Shown: positions 16,892 through 25,518, counted from the stretch's first letter. The stretch: 41,219 nt of DNA from an uncultured Chitinophagales bacterium (GCA_938023075.1 CALHDG010000141.1:1-41219); one strand, 5' to 3'. The notes: a model not told the origin generated them from the letters alone. Made by a program: numbers and translations.

Positions 16892-18316
16892 ATGCAAAAA
16901 TCTCCTGAAGAGGTATGGACGCGATGTCTGAAAATATTTAAGGATAATGTAAATCTACAAAGTTATAAAACATGGTTTGAACCAATTAAACCAATAAAGA
17001 TAGAAAATAATAATTTGACTATTCAGGTGCCCAGCCAGTTTTTTTACGAATGGTTAGAAGAACACTTCGTAACCTTGTTAAGAAAAACGATTAAAAGAGA
17101 GTTAGGTGAAAACGCTGGATTAGAGTATCAAATAATAGTGGATAATGGGAACGCCAGTAATCCGCAAACCATTAATTATCCTGCCTACAAAACGGGGGGT
17201 ACTTACAATAATGAAGTTAACGTTCCGCTAAAGTTTGGAACCATAAAAAATCCATTTGTTATACCAGGCATTAAAAAAGTTCATATAGATCCACAGCTTA
17301 ATCCTACCTATAATTTTGAATCGTTTGTTGAGGGTGAATGTAACAAATTAGCCCGTTCTGCCGGTACAGCTGTTGCCAATAATCCTGGCGGTACAGCTTT
17401 TAATCCCTTAGTATTATATGGTGGCGTTGGTTTGGGTAAAACTCACCTCTCGCAGGCTATCGGAAATATGATAAAAATTAAATATAGTAGTAAAACTGTT
17501 TTATATGTTGCCAGTGAAAAATTTGCCAGCCAGTTTTATGAAGCCGTACAAAAAAATTCAATTAATGATTTTGTACATTTTTATCAATTAATAGATGTTT
17601 TAATATTAGATGATATTCAGTTTTTTGCAAATAAAGAACGAACTCAAGATATCCTATTTAGCATCTTTAATCATTTACATCAATGTAAAAAACAATTGAT
17701 TCTAACTTCTGATCGTCCGCCGAAAGATTTAGAAGGCATAGAAGATCGTTTACTTTCGAGGTTTAAATGGGGTTTAGCAGCAGATTTACAAATACCTGAT
17801 TTTGAAACGCGCGTTGCCATTTTAGAAAAGAAACTGTATAGTGACGGTATAGAATTTCCACAAGATGTTGTTGAGTTTATTGCCTACAATATTAAAACCA
17901 ATGTAAGAGAATTAGAAGGTGCACTAATTAGTTTAGTTGCACAAGCTTCTTTAAATAAACGAGAAGTAGATTTAGATTTAGCTAAGAAAATTGTGAAGAA
18001 TTTTGTGAAGAATATTTCGCGAGAAATTTCAATAGACTTTATTCAAAATACCGTGTGTGATTATTTTGATGTGCCAGTTGAAATGTTAAAAGAGAAAACG
18101 CGTAAGCGGGCAATTGTACAAGCACGTCAATTGTCTATGTTTTTATCTAAAGGATTAACGAAAAATTCATTGAAAGTAATTGGCAAACATTTTGGCGGTA
18201 GAGACCATAGTACCGTAATCCATTCCTGTCAAGCCATACAAAACTTAATGGATACCGATGGTACTTTCAAAGAACAAGTAGCCGATATTCAAAAGAAAAT
18301 ACAGTTGAGTATATAA
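16892..18316 (+). CDS. dnaA: Chromosomal replication initiator DnaA
   Basis: 474 residues, normal length. Domain I (about 1-80, VWTRCLKIFKDNVNLQSYKTWFEP), a short linker, the AAA+ domain with Walker A GGVGLGKTH (177-185) and Walker B LILDDIQFF, and the C-terminal DNA-binding domain with the DnaA signature around GRDHSTVIHSCQAI. It binds DnaA boxes and opens the origin. No cluster of TTATCCACA boxes was found on either side, and dnaN is not adjacent, so the origin is not evidently here. It is followed by a dispersed repeat and the LamG/PNGase-like gene on the other strand. Confidence 0.97.
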   Translation: MQKSPEEVWTRCLKIFKDNVNLQSYKTWFEPIKPIKIENNNLTIQVPSQFFYEWLEEHFVTLLRKTIKRELGENAGLEYQIIVDNGNASNPQTINYPAYKTGGTYNNEVNVPLKFGTIKNPFVIPGIKKVHIDPQLNPTYNFESFVEGECNKLARSAGTAVANNPGGTAFNPLVLYGGVGLGKTHLSQAIGNMIKIKYSSKTVLYVASEKFASQFYEAVQKNSINDFVHFYQLIDVLILDDIQFFANKERTQDILFSIFNHLHQCKKQLILTSDRPPKDLEGIEDRLLSRFKWGLAADLQIPDFETRVAILEKKLYSDGIEFPQDVVEFIAYNIKTNVRELEGALISLVAQASLNKREVDLDLAKKIVKNFVKNISREISIDFIQNTVCDYFDVPVEMLKEKTRKRAIVQARQLSMFLSKGLTKNSLKVIGKHFGGRDHSTVIHSCQAIQNLMDTDGTFKEQVADIQKKIQLSI

Positions 18317-18835
18317 TAGTAGGTTTAAACAATTTATTTTTAAAAACATTTAAAAATGAAATAGCCTCTTTATTCCAATAAGGCAAATAAGATTTACTTA
18401 GCCTATCTGTTTTATTGATTCCCTTTTCAGGTTTAAAACTTCGCACTTCAGTGTGATAAATTCTATTTAAATTTTGGTAGCTTTTGTAATAAATCAAATA
18501 TATTTAAAACGTTATGCATCGATTTATTGCGCAGTTATTAATGCGCAATCTCTTCCGTTTCACTACACGAATTCGCAGCAAGACAATTTAACATAAAGTT
18601 TTCAGTGTAATTTCATTGTTGTCGTAACGACCACAAGTTGTTTACCTACAAACCCACCTACTTCGCGGTAGGTAGTTGATGGGTTAGATAGTTTTTCCAT
18701 GTATCGATAACCATTTTAACTTCAATATCAGAAGTATCAATAGCTTGAATAAGATGTACTTCAATTAATTGACACCTGACCAACAATGAGTTAAAAGCTT
18801 AACTGATCCGTATAAAATATTTCATCCTACATATT
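18317..18835. other. Convergent intergenic region between dnaA and the PNGase F-like gene
   Basis: No gene is supported. The main content is a dispersed repeat at 18542-18685. A 76-codon open frame on the minus strand at 18267-18497 overlaps the dnaA end and has no protein-like features. Confidence 0.5.
18542..18685 (+). repeat. Dispersed repeat family D, copy 1
   Basis: About 144 bp that align almost without gaps to 22202-22342. Shared blocks include GCGCAAT, TTCGCAGCAAGAC and TAAAGTTTTCAGT. The 3' end is a palindrome: CCTAC-TTCGCG-GTAGG inside an outer ACCCA...TGGGT pair. In copy 2 the same stem is formed by CCTACTTA...TAGTAGG. Intergenic in both places. Confidence 0.7.
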
Positions 18836-21349
18836 TTAATCAACAACCAACTTTTTCATTCCTTTACCTTCATTTGTGGTAATTGTTACCAGATAAACCC
18901 CTTTTGCTAAATGGTTTAAATTTAATGCTATGGGTTGTTTAGTATGGATGTTTTGATAAGAATTTCCCCAAACCATCTTACCTAAAGTATTAACCACTTC
19001 TATATGTATCTTTTGATAGGCTTCCTCAAAAGTTAACAACGTAATATCATTAGTAGGATTTGGATACAAATGAAATCCATTTAAAGTAAAAGCTTCTATA
19101 TTAATCATCTCATCTTGCCCTAAAGGTTGGTTGCCAAAAGAAATTAGACTGGAGGCAACAATTAAATGCGGATTAAAACCCGCCTTGCAATCACATTGGG
19201 GAGGTGTATTGCTTTCACAATCAGGATGATTCGGATGACATAAATCCACATAATCTTCAAAAAAGCGATAATTCAAATCAATGGAATTTTCATTAATGTA
19301 TTCCGTCATATCATAATCAAACCACGGAGCAATAGCACCAGGGCACCAACCTGCCCGGTCAAATTGCCATGTTCCATTTTGATTACTACAGTCATCCGGA
19401 TTTGGATTACAATTCAACCAATTATGCTGTTCAAAGGTAGCCTCATCATTAACTAAAATGTTATGTGTAGCCTCATAAAATTCAGCAGCGTTACCGCTAT
19501 TATTTCTTGTACCATCGCCGTGCCAGCCATGCCCGGTAGAAACTAATTTGAGCTTAGAGGCTTCAGTATGTTGTGGATGACTAACGGTTAACATTTCAAC
19601 GGGTTGCGGGTTGGCAAAATTGCCAAAGTCATAAGTGTCTTCCCACAATTTTTGTATTTGACTATATTTAAAACCGGGTTTGCCTGCTCGGTAATCCAAC
19701 GCTAAATTATATTCAAAACCATCTGCAAAAGTAACATAGGTAATTCGAAATGTTACCTTCCCTTGAAGGATAGACATGTAATCTGTTAAGTCAATAGTAG
19801 ACACACATTCAATACCATAAGGCGTTATATAACGGATGATCTCTACCCATTCCCCATCGTGTCCACGGGCTTCAATTTGGGCAACCCTGTCCCAAGGGTC
19901 ACAACCTCCTGGTGAGCATTTAATATCTAAGGTTGCCGTAATTTGATTGTAAGCTCCAAGGTAGCTTGGTAATTCAGTTTCCACTTCGCCAACTGAAACC
20001 GAACCATTTAAAACCATCTCTTTAATGGCTTCCGCTTTGGTATCTTCTGCCGTTTCAACAATAGTTATGGGCGTAAATTTTATCGCTTCGACTTCGTAAT
20101 TATTTTGAGCAACCATTATTAGCTCATATTCTCCGTAAGCCGGCGGCATCCACCAAGCGGTATAATAGCCATTGCCCCAATCTTTGGTTTCAATTACTTC
20201 ATTGCCTACCTGAAAATACAGTTGGCTTACATTAAATAATTCAGGAAAATCGATAGAAGCGATAGCCGCTAATTGAATAGGCGACAATTCTGGCACCGGC
20301 ACTTCACCTTCTAAGGGGTTTCTTAACTCGGCATTGGGTATATTTTTTTCTGGGTCAATTACTTGAAAAGTTTGGATTACATCAACCGCAGGGTCAAAAG
20401 TATCGTCACCGGCTTGTTGAGCAGCAACCACTACTTCACCAGTTTCGCCTGTTAGGCTAATCGTATTACCATTTATAGTTGCCGGACCAGATTGAATGGA
20501 AAAACCAACCGGTAAACCTGAAGAAGCCTCTGCGGAAATCTCAAACGGTTCACCCGAAATTAAAATATTAGGTATAGAGGGAAAAGTAATTGCCTGAAAA
20601 CCCAAATCTAATTCTCCAACAAAATTAGAGGTGCTACCCTGTAAACCAATATTACTCAATCTCGCATTTCTTGCTGGTCCGCCCACCTCACTAATAGCTT
20701 CTTTAATTGAACTATTGTCTTCGCCGGGCACTCCTTGATTAAATTTATAATATACCTCCAAGCCTTCTTCCTTTCCAGTCAACTCGTTTTCAATCATATC
20801 ATTTATCTCTTTTTCGGTTAAGGCTTTGCTCCATAAGGTCACCTCATCTACGCCTCCACCAAAGTAAAAATCGCAACACGAAATGACTGATTCTCCAATG
20901 GAAAAATCTACCGTTGGGTCATTAAATGTACCCGACGCGGTTATGGGTCTTCTTCCTTTTCCGTCAATAAACAATCGAATAGTATCACCGGTAAAAACAA
21001 AAGCCAAGTGTTGCCATTGCTCTGGCAGTATCACAAATTCTGGACTAACAAATTCATATAAAGTTCCGTTGGGTATCCACCGGCATTCAAGCTTGCCGTT
21101 AGCCAGTTGAATGATATAAAATTCATCTTCGCTGGCTCCTCTGAAATCTAGCATGCCTTGTCCATACCGCAGTTCATCTGTGTAAAACCAACCGGTCATA
21201 GTAAACCCTTCTGCCCCAACTAAATATTGCGAGGCATCAGGTAATACTACGCTATCATCTTTTCCATCTAAATGTAAATATTGGTTTGATTGTGCTAAAA
21301 CACCAAACGTAAAACTTAAACTTATAAAAATTGAAAATATCCTATTCAT
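18836..21349 (-). CDS. Secreted LamG + PNGase F-like protein with T9SS sorting domain
   Basis: 837 residues. A signal peptide (1-19, ending VLAQ) leads to a LamG/concanavalin-like domain at about 22-205 (FTMTGWFYTD, GVDEVTLWSKALTEKEI), then an Ig-like stretch (255-335). From about 440 to 750 the sequence matches the two-jelly-roll peptide-N-glycosidase F family: GGCDPWDR at 481-488 holds the likely catalytic Asp region, and STGHGWHGDGTRNNSGNAAEF in the second half supplies a conserved Glu. The last 75 residues are a type A T9SS sorting domain (LYPNPTNDITLL, then LAKGVYLVTITTNEGKGMKKLVV). PNGase F cleaves N-glycans from asparagine, so this may deglycosylate eukaryotic glycoproteins outside the cell. 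Whether all catalytic residues are kept needs an alignment. Many cysteines in pairs suggest disulfides. Confidence 0.88.
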   Translation of the reverse strand: MNRIFSIFISLSFTFGVLAQSNQYLHLDGKDDSVVLPDASQYLVGAEGFTMTGWFYTDELRYGQGMLDFRGASEDEFYIIQLANGKLECRWIPNGTLYEFVSPEFVILPEQWQHLAFVFTGDTIRLFIDGKGRRPITASGTFNDPTVDFSIGESVISCCDFYFGGGVDEVTLWSKALTEKEINDMIENELTGKEEGLEVYYKFNQGVPGEDNSSIKEAISEVGGPARNARLSNIGLQGSTSNFVGELDLGFQAITFPSIPNILISGEPFEISAEASSGLPVGFSIQSGPATINGNTISLTGETGEVVVAAQQAGDDTFDPAVDVIQTFQVIDPEKNIPNAELRNPLEGEVPVPELSPIQLAAIASIDFPELFNVSQLYFQVGNEVIETKDWGNGYYTAWWMPPAYGEYELIMVAQNNYEVEAIKFTPITIVETAEDTKAEAIKEMVLNGSVSVGEVETELPSYLGAYNQITATLDIKCSPGGCDPWDRVAQIEARGHDGEWVEIIRYITPYGIECVSTIDLTDYMSILQGKVTFRITYVTFADGFEYNLALDYRAGKPGFKYSQIQKLWEDTYDFGNFANPQPVEMLTVSHPQHTEASKLKLVSTGHGWHGDGTRNNSGNAAEFYEATHNILVNDEATFEQHNWLNCNPNPDDCSNQNGTWQFDRAGWCPGAIAPWFDYDMTEYINENSIDLNYRFFEDYVDLCHPNHPDCESNTPPQCDCKAGFNPHLIVASSLISFGNQPLGQDEMINIEAFTLNGFHLYPNPTNDITLLTFEEAYQKIHIEVVNTLGKMVWGNSYQNIHTKQPIALNLNHLAKGVYLVTITTNEGKGMKKLVVD

Positions 21350-21649
21350 ATCATCATTAAATTTTGTTTTTTTTGTAAGAATCGAAACAGTAGGTTTTCA
21401 ATCCATCAATCCTGCGATCCTAATAATAAAAACTTTGTTGCTACATTAAATATTTCACAAGATAATATATTCTAATTCATTTTAAAAATATTAGATTAAT
21501 GATGTAAACCATGTAATACACCAATTGTCTCTAACTAAAATTGTTGTGGAACAACTGAAAAAAATCCCTCAACGAAACTAAAGCGGAGGGGTCTTTGTTA
21601 TTGCTTTGTAATAGTTCTTCCACAAGCTCCCTGTTCTTTCGACCAAAGG

Positions 21650-21810
21650 ACAAGTTTATCTAAACCATAAAGTAGTTGACACTTTTTAATTTTTAATGTT
21701 TTTTTGAAGCGAAACTATTTGGCTTCATAATAACACCTGTTCCTTATTCCGCTCAAATGCCATTTGACTGCGCTGCAAAAGCCTCTCAAAAATGTCATAG
21801 CCGCTGTAAT
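21650..21810 (-). repeat. Dispersed structured element F, copy 2 (3' part)
   Basis: Read on the minus strand this matches the plus strand at about 35329-35487: AGCGG, a variable hairpin (ACATTTTTGA pairing with TCAAATG), TTGAGCGGAAT, then a long shared tail with AAAGTGTCAACTAC-like and ATAAACTTGT blocks. The 5' end of the element continues at 22029-22065 after a 221-bp interruption. Confidence 0.65.
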
Positions 21811-22031
21811 TTTATCTAAGTGTCTTTCGCAATATTGAATGTCCAATAATTATACATTAAAAACAATTCAACCTTCATTATTTGTTAATCGATATTCGTT
21901 ATTCATTAAATGGTCAACCAAAAAATGTCGAATATCGAACACCCAATTTTGAATGACGAATTTTTCCATTTGAAAAACAACACTTGGCTGTTAAACCACC
22001 CAATGCACTTTAGTATTGTTGGCTTGAAAAT
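21811..22031. repeat. Insertion inside element F, possibly flanked by an AAT duplication
   Basis: The uninterrupted copy at 35.3 kb shows CGCTGCAATCGGGG on its complement, whereas here CGCTGTAAT (ending 21810) and AATCGGGG (from 22029) are 218 bp apart. AAT occurs at both junctions. The inserted piece contains GATATTCG/CGAATATC-type sequences (21892-21937) related to the repeats at 39279-39310 and 39862-39890. Confidence 0.5.
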
Positions 22032-22065
22032 CGGGGCTAGTTTAAAAACTTCGGTGCTTCGTAGC
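22029..22065 (-). repeat. Element F, copy 2 (5' part)
   Basis: On the minus strand: CGAAGCACCGAAGTTTTT then AAACTAGCCCCGATT, the same 5' block as at 35301 and 39718. It completes the interrupted copy at 21650-21810. Confidence 0.65.
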
Positions 22066-22118
22066 AAGAAAAAAACAGTGACAATCCATAACAAGAAAGT
22101 AACTACCACTTTGATCAA

Positions 22119-22190
22119 CTTGTGGACCAAAGGGAGCAATCTTCAATCAAAAAGAATTTAAGCTAACAGATTGACGAATTATCAATTAAG
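22119..22190 (+). repeat. Dispersed repeat, copy 2 (first copy at 9530-9600)
   Basis: GACCAAAGGGAGCAATCTTC followed by ATCAAAAAGA and GATTGACGAATTATCA, matching 9530-9600 in order and orientation with about a quarter of the bases changed. Confidence 0.6.
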
Positions 22191-22201
22191 CAGTAAAATA
22201 C

Positions 22202-22342
22202 CGCGCAATTCGTTCTGATTCACTTTACAGATTCGCAGCAAGACGGTTTAGCCTAAAGTTTTCAGTTGGCATGCTTCGTTGCAATAACGTCGAGTCGTTT
22301 TCCTACCAACCTACTTATTATATAGTAGGTGACTGTTGGGTT
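22202..22342 (+). repeat. Dispersed repeat family D, copy 2
   Basis: Same blocks and order as 18542-18685 (GCGCAATTC, ATTCGCAGCAAGACG, CCTAAAGTTTTCAGT) and the same terminal palindrome, here CCAACCTACT...AGTAGGTGACTGTTGG. The inner loop differs, but the stem is kept. Confidence 0.7.
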
Positions 22343-22511
22343 TTGTACGAGTTAGCTCGACAGAAGTATTGATTTTACTGGTTAAGATCAGGATCTATAG
22401 GATTGATGTAAATTTTACAACTATTTTAGAATTGTTCCTGATATGATTTGTTTCCAATCTATTTCTCTTTAGTTTCTCCTTATTTACTTGCGCTATGGTG
22501 TTTGCTGGAAG

Positions 22512-22519
22512 TACTTTTG
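22512..22519 (+). promoter_or_regulatory. -7 promoter box for the 42-bp repeat gene
   Basis: TACTTTTG matches TAnnTTTG, 39 bp before the ATG at 22559. Confidence 0.5.
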
Positions 22520-22558
22520 CCACGAATAAAATATTAAACTAATAAAAAATAATTTAAA

Positions 22559-24220
22559 ATGGCAAGACAATTAACGGATACACATAGTATCCTCGATCAG
22601 GCGCAAGAATCATTAGCACAAGTAGAAGAGTTGTTAGAGACTATTCGCCAACACGAAACCGATGCAGTAGCAGCAAGAGATGCCGCAGAAACTGCACAAC
22701 AAGGTGCAGAGACGGCACAAGGCGAATCAGAAGCTGCAAAAGAAGCTTCCATTCAAGCACAAGGTGAATCAGAAGCTGCAAAAGAAGCCTCTATTCAGGC
22801 ACAAGGCGAATCAGAAGCTGCAAAAGAAGCTTCGATTCAAGCACAAGGTGAATCAGAAGCTGCAAAAGAAGCCTCTATTCAAGCTCAAGGTGAATCAGAA
22901 GCTGCAAAAGAAGCTTCTATTCAAGCACAAGTTGAATCAGAAGCTGCAAAAGAAGCCTCTATTCAAGCACAAGTTGAATCAGAAGCTGCAAAAGAAGCCT
23001 CTATTCAAGCGCAAGGCGAATCAGAAGCCGCAAAAGAAGCCTCTATTCAAGCGCAAGGCGAATCAGAAACTGCAAAAGAAGCTTCGATTCAAGCGCAAGG
23101 CGAATCAGAAGCCGCAAAAGAAGCCTCTATTCAAGCGCAAGGCGAATCAGAAGCTGCAAAAGAAGCCTCTATTCAAGCGCAAGGCGAATCAGAAGCTGCA
23201 AAAGAAGCCTCTATTCAAGCACAAGGCGAATCAGAAGCTGCGAAAGAAGCCTCTATTCAAGCACAAGGCGAATCAGAAGCCGCAAAAGAAGCCTCTATTC
23301 AAGCACAAGGCGAATCAGAAGCTGCAAAAGAAGCCTCTATTCAAGCACAAGGCGAATCAGAAGCTGCAAAAGAAGCCTCTATTCAAGCACAAGGCGAATC
23401 AGAAGCTGCGAAGGAAGCCTCTATTCAAGCACAAGGTGAATCAGAAGCTGCGAAGGAAGCCTCTATTCAAGCACAAGGTGAATCAGAAGCTGCAAAAGAA
23501 GCCTCTATTCAAGCACAAGGTGAATCAGAAACTGCGAAGGAAGCCTCTATTCAAGCACAAGGTGAATCAGAAGCTGCGAAAGAAGCCTCTATTCAAGCAC
23601 AAGGTGAATCAGAAGCTGCGAAAGAAGCCTCTATTCAAGCACAAGGCGAATCAGAAGCTGCAAAAGAAGCCTCTATTCAAGCACAAGGTGAATCAGAAGC
23701 TGCGAAGGAAGCCTCTATTCAAGCACAAGTTGAATCAGAAGCTGCGAAAGAAGCCTCTATTCAAGCACAAGGTGAATCAGAAGCTGCGCAGTCGGCTTCG
23801 GAAACTGCAAGAGATGCTTCTGAAGAGGCTAAGGATAGCATACAAGATGCTTTAGGAGAAGTGGAAAGTAGCTTAAGTGAAACGCAAGCCTTTGCCGAAG
23901 AAAAGCAAAACGAAATTGAAGACATTAAAACAAAGGCAGAAGATGCACAGGCTAAAGCTGAAGATGCACAAACCGCTTCGGAAGATGCACAGAACAATGC
24001 CGAGACTGCACAAACAAATGCGGAGGACGCAGAACGAAATGCGGATGCTGCAAAAACTAATGCAGAGACTGCTGAAAATGATGCGGTAACCGCTAAAACA
24101 AATGCTGAAGCTGCTGAACGGGATGCAGAACGATCTGCTCGAGAAGCTGAAGATTCTGCGAATAGCGCAACAAATGCTGAGAATGAAGCTTGGGCAAAAG
24201 CTTCTGCAGTAGGCGGATAA
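22559..24220 (+). CDS. Long coiled-coil protein built of 14-residue repeats
   Basis: 553 residues, no signal peptide or membrane helix. Residues 1-54 (MARQLTDTHSILDQAQESLA and on) form a helical head, then 25 consecutive 14-residue units of consensus GESEAAKEASIQAQ (residues 55-404), then about 150 residues of seven-residue AxxAxxN/D units (AEDAQ, TNAETAEN, TNAEAAERD). Two heptads per unit and the alanine spacing predict one long alpha-helical rod. Similar Ala-rich heptad arrays occur in phage tail-fibre shafts and structural proteins, but no adhesion or trimerisation domain follows, so a tail-fibre role is not shown. Own promoter box upstream and a strong terminator just after; single-gene unit. 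The neighbours (RNA ligase, LamG/PNGase) give no functional clue. Not a known family to me. Confidence 0.85.
   Translation: MARQLTDTHSILDQAQESLAQVEELLETIRQHETDAVAARDAAETAQQGAETAQGESEAAKEASIQAQGESEAAKEASIQAQGESEAAKEASIQAQGESEAAKEASIQAQGESEAAKEASIQAQVESEAAKEASIQAQVESEAAKEASIQAQGESEAAKEASIQAQGESETAKEASIQAQGESEAAKEASIQAQGESEAAKEASIQAQGESEAAKEASIQAQGESEAAKEASIQAQGESEAAKEASIQAQGESEAAKEASIQAQGESEAAKEASIQAQGESEAAKEASIQAQGESEAAKEASIQAQGESEAAKEASIQAQGESETAKEASIQAQGESEAAKEASIQAQGESEAAKEASIQAQGESEAAKEASIQAQGESEAAKEASIQAQVESEAAKEASIQAQGESEAAQSASETARDASEEAKDSIQDALGEVESSLSETQAFAEEKQNEIEDIKTKAEDAQAKAEDAQTASEDAQNNAETAQTNAEDAERNADAAKTNAETAENDAVTAKTNAEAAERDAERSAREAEDSANSATNAENEAWAKASAVGG
22721..23770 (+). repeat. 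25 tandem 42-bp repeats inside the coiled-coil gene
   Basis: From 22721 the unit GGCGAATCAGAAGCTGCAAA (first 20 bases) returns every 42 bp with no length change up to 23770; a partial 26th unit follows. Units differ only at a few silent sites (GGC/GGT, GCA/GCG, AAA/AAG) plus Gly-to-Val in four units and Ala-to-Thr in two. Units towards the 3' end share the GCGAAGGAAGCC variants, as expected for recent unequal exchange. Confidence 0.95.
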
Positions 24221-24244
24221 AAATATTTCATTCATCAATTATGT

Positions 24245-24280
24245 ACAAGGTCGTTTTCTTTAAGAAGGCGACCTTTTTTA
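24245..24280 (+). terminator. Rho-independent terminator after the coiled-coil gene
   Basis: AAGGTCG (24247-24253) pairs with CGACCTT (24269-24275), with TTCTT/AAGAA pairing inside, followed by six T. It lies 26 bp past the stop and only 10 bp from the end of the converging RNA ligase gene. Confidence 0.85.
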
Positions 24281-24285
24281 GTGTA

Positions 24286-25032
24286 CTACTTGATGTTCAA
24301 ATTTTGTGAAAAATATTTGATGTCTACATTCCAAATTGGTGGGGCATCTTTTACTAAATGTTTGCCGGCTTCAAAATTATGACGTACATATTTTGAAAGA
24401 AAATCTACTTTACCATTGCGTTCAACTCTATAAACTAAACCTTCTGGTTTTTCCTGCACACAATGAACAAATTTATTTTTATTGAAACTGAGTTGTAAAT
24501 TATGAAGCGCTTCTTCAATAGGACAGGCGCCAAAACCTTGGTATAAAATTCTTGGTTTGGCGATATGATAAGGCAACAACAATTTATGTAAATCAGTTTG
24601 TAAGTATCTTTCATTATTGGCTTTAAACCAATCGAGTGCAATAAAGGGCGGTAAGTTATTTGGGATATGATACTGTAAACTGTGTACTTGCAATAGCCAT
24701 TCACCTACTAAACGTTCTCCTTCGTTTAGCAAATGCTTGAAAAAGGTTTCATTGGCTATCACCCAATTGTTAAAATAGTGATGCATTACAAAGGGGCTGG
24801 TTTTTGCTTGGTAGCCTTTTCTTACTAAGGCATAAATCTTACCTTGCACCTTAGCTATGCCAACGTTGCTGCCATCGTATTTTTCGGTTACATAAATATA
24901 ATCGTGTTTGTCTCTGGTTTTTTTGGTTAGAATTCTTTCCTGTCCGGGGTTAATATGATGATCGCCCACCCCAAGTTTGCTTACAGAAAAATGCCCAATT
25001 GAACCATAGTTTTTTTTGTTTAGAGGTTTCAT
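24286..25032 (-). CDS. RNA ligase family protein (ATP-dependent, T4 Rnl2-like fold)
   Basis: 248 residues. Covalent nucleotidyltransferase motifs are visible in order: motif I EKYDGSN (50-56) with the AMP-accepting Lys51, motif III-like GEWLL (110-114), motif IV EGLVYR (197-202), and motif V FLSKYVR with Lys214. These are the residues that activate the enzyme with ATP and join RNA ends. The protein is short, with no C-terminal specificity domain, so the substrate is unclear; nick sealing or tRNA/RNA repair are the known roles of the family. No repair partner (kinase, phosphatase or RtcB) is adjacent. It is the last gene before the terminator shared with the coiled-coil gene. Confidence 0.88.
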   Translation of the reverse strand: MKPLNKKNYGSIGHFSVSKLGVGDHHINPGQERILTKKTRDKHDYIYVTEKYDGSNVGIAKVQGKIYALVRKGYQAKTSPFVMHHYFNNWVIANETFFKHLLNEGERLVGEWLLQVHSLQYHIPNNLPPFIALDWFKANNERYLQTDLHKLLLPYHIAKPRILYQGFGACPIEEALHNLQLSFNKNKFVHCVQEKPEGLVYRVERNGKVDFLSKYVRHNFEAGKHLVKDAPPIWNVDIKYFSQNLNIK

Positions 25033-25469
25033 TTACTATAGTATTTTAAAAAGGATAATTAGTTGATGCGAGTGACCTTTGAAGTTTAGCTCTGATTGTA
25101 GTGGTATCCTTTTGGTGGAACGAAGTAACTTGTCCTGAATTTGATTGACTATTTATTTTCGGGGTACCGAAACTGTTAATAACCTTCATGTATTTTATTC
25201 TCTTTTGCCTTTGCTACAAGAAGCGGAAGTAGAAGCGATGTTGGGGGATGTCGCCCTACCAGGAATATCCGTTAGTGCTTAAAAATATATATTGGGCAAA
25301 TTGAATGTATCCATTGTAGTTTGTCCTTTTTAATCTTAAACCCTGCAAATATATACATTTAAGCGGGACTACCCTATGTGAAAAGCTAATTCGTTTCGCT
25401 TCAAAAAAAATCACCTTATTGTGTTTCAATAATTTTTTTTGAAAAAAACTAAGTCATTAATAAAATAAA
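25033..25469. other. Intergenic region with a degraded copy of element F
   Basis: Bases 25085-25135 resemble the first half of element F (TTTAGCTCTGATTGTAGTGG then TATCCTTTTGGTGG). Its second half is not convincing; AAGCGGAAGTAGAAGCG at 25220-25236 may be a remnant. No gene is seen. Confidence 0.4.
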
Positions 25470-25518
25470 AACGTACTTTTACGTTATAAACCTGAAAATT
25501 AAGTTACATAACGTAAAA
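25470..25518 (+). promoter_or_regulatory. Operator-like inverted repeats upstream of blaI
   Basis: AACGTA-CTTT-TACGTT (25470-25485) is a perfect inverted repeat. TTAC-ATAAC-GTAA (25504-25516) is another. TTTTACGTT (25477-25485) and AACGTAAAA (25510-25518) also pair with each other. They lie directly before the ATG at 25527 and overlap a weak -7 box (TACTTTTA, 25474-25481). BlaI/MecI repressors bind dyads with TTAC...GTAA arms, so this is probably the autoregulatory site. Confidence 0.55.

Larger units (their letters stand above)
21350..22511. other. 1.2-kb repeat-rich intergenic region
   Basis: No gene is supported. Bases 21544-21556 form a hairpin (GTTGT-GGA-ACAAC), and 21568-21597 hold a second (CCCTC...GAGGGG then TCTTTGTT) that could end transcription. 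The rest is made of dispersed elements listed separately (21650-21810, 21811-22031, 22029-22065, 22119-22190, 22202-22342). Two overlapping open frames of about 80 codons at 21906-22161 lie wholly in these repeats and were not called. Confidence 0.55.

Noticed and set aside
21906-22161. Overlapping open frames of about 80 codons on both strands
   Set aside because: They lie wholly in dispersed repeats and lack start context.
22721-23770. Regular 42-bp repeats as a CRISPR array
   Set aside because: Units are directly adjacent with no spacers and stay in frame inside a protein gene.
22680-23855. 391-codon Lys/Gln-rich open frame overlapping the repeat gene
   Set aside because: It is open only because the repeat unit is a multiple of three and lacks stops in that frame; composition is unlike a natural protein.
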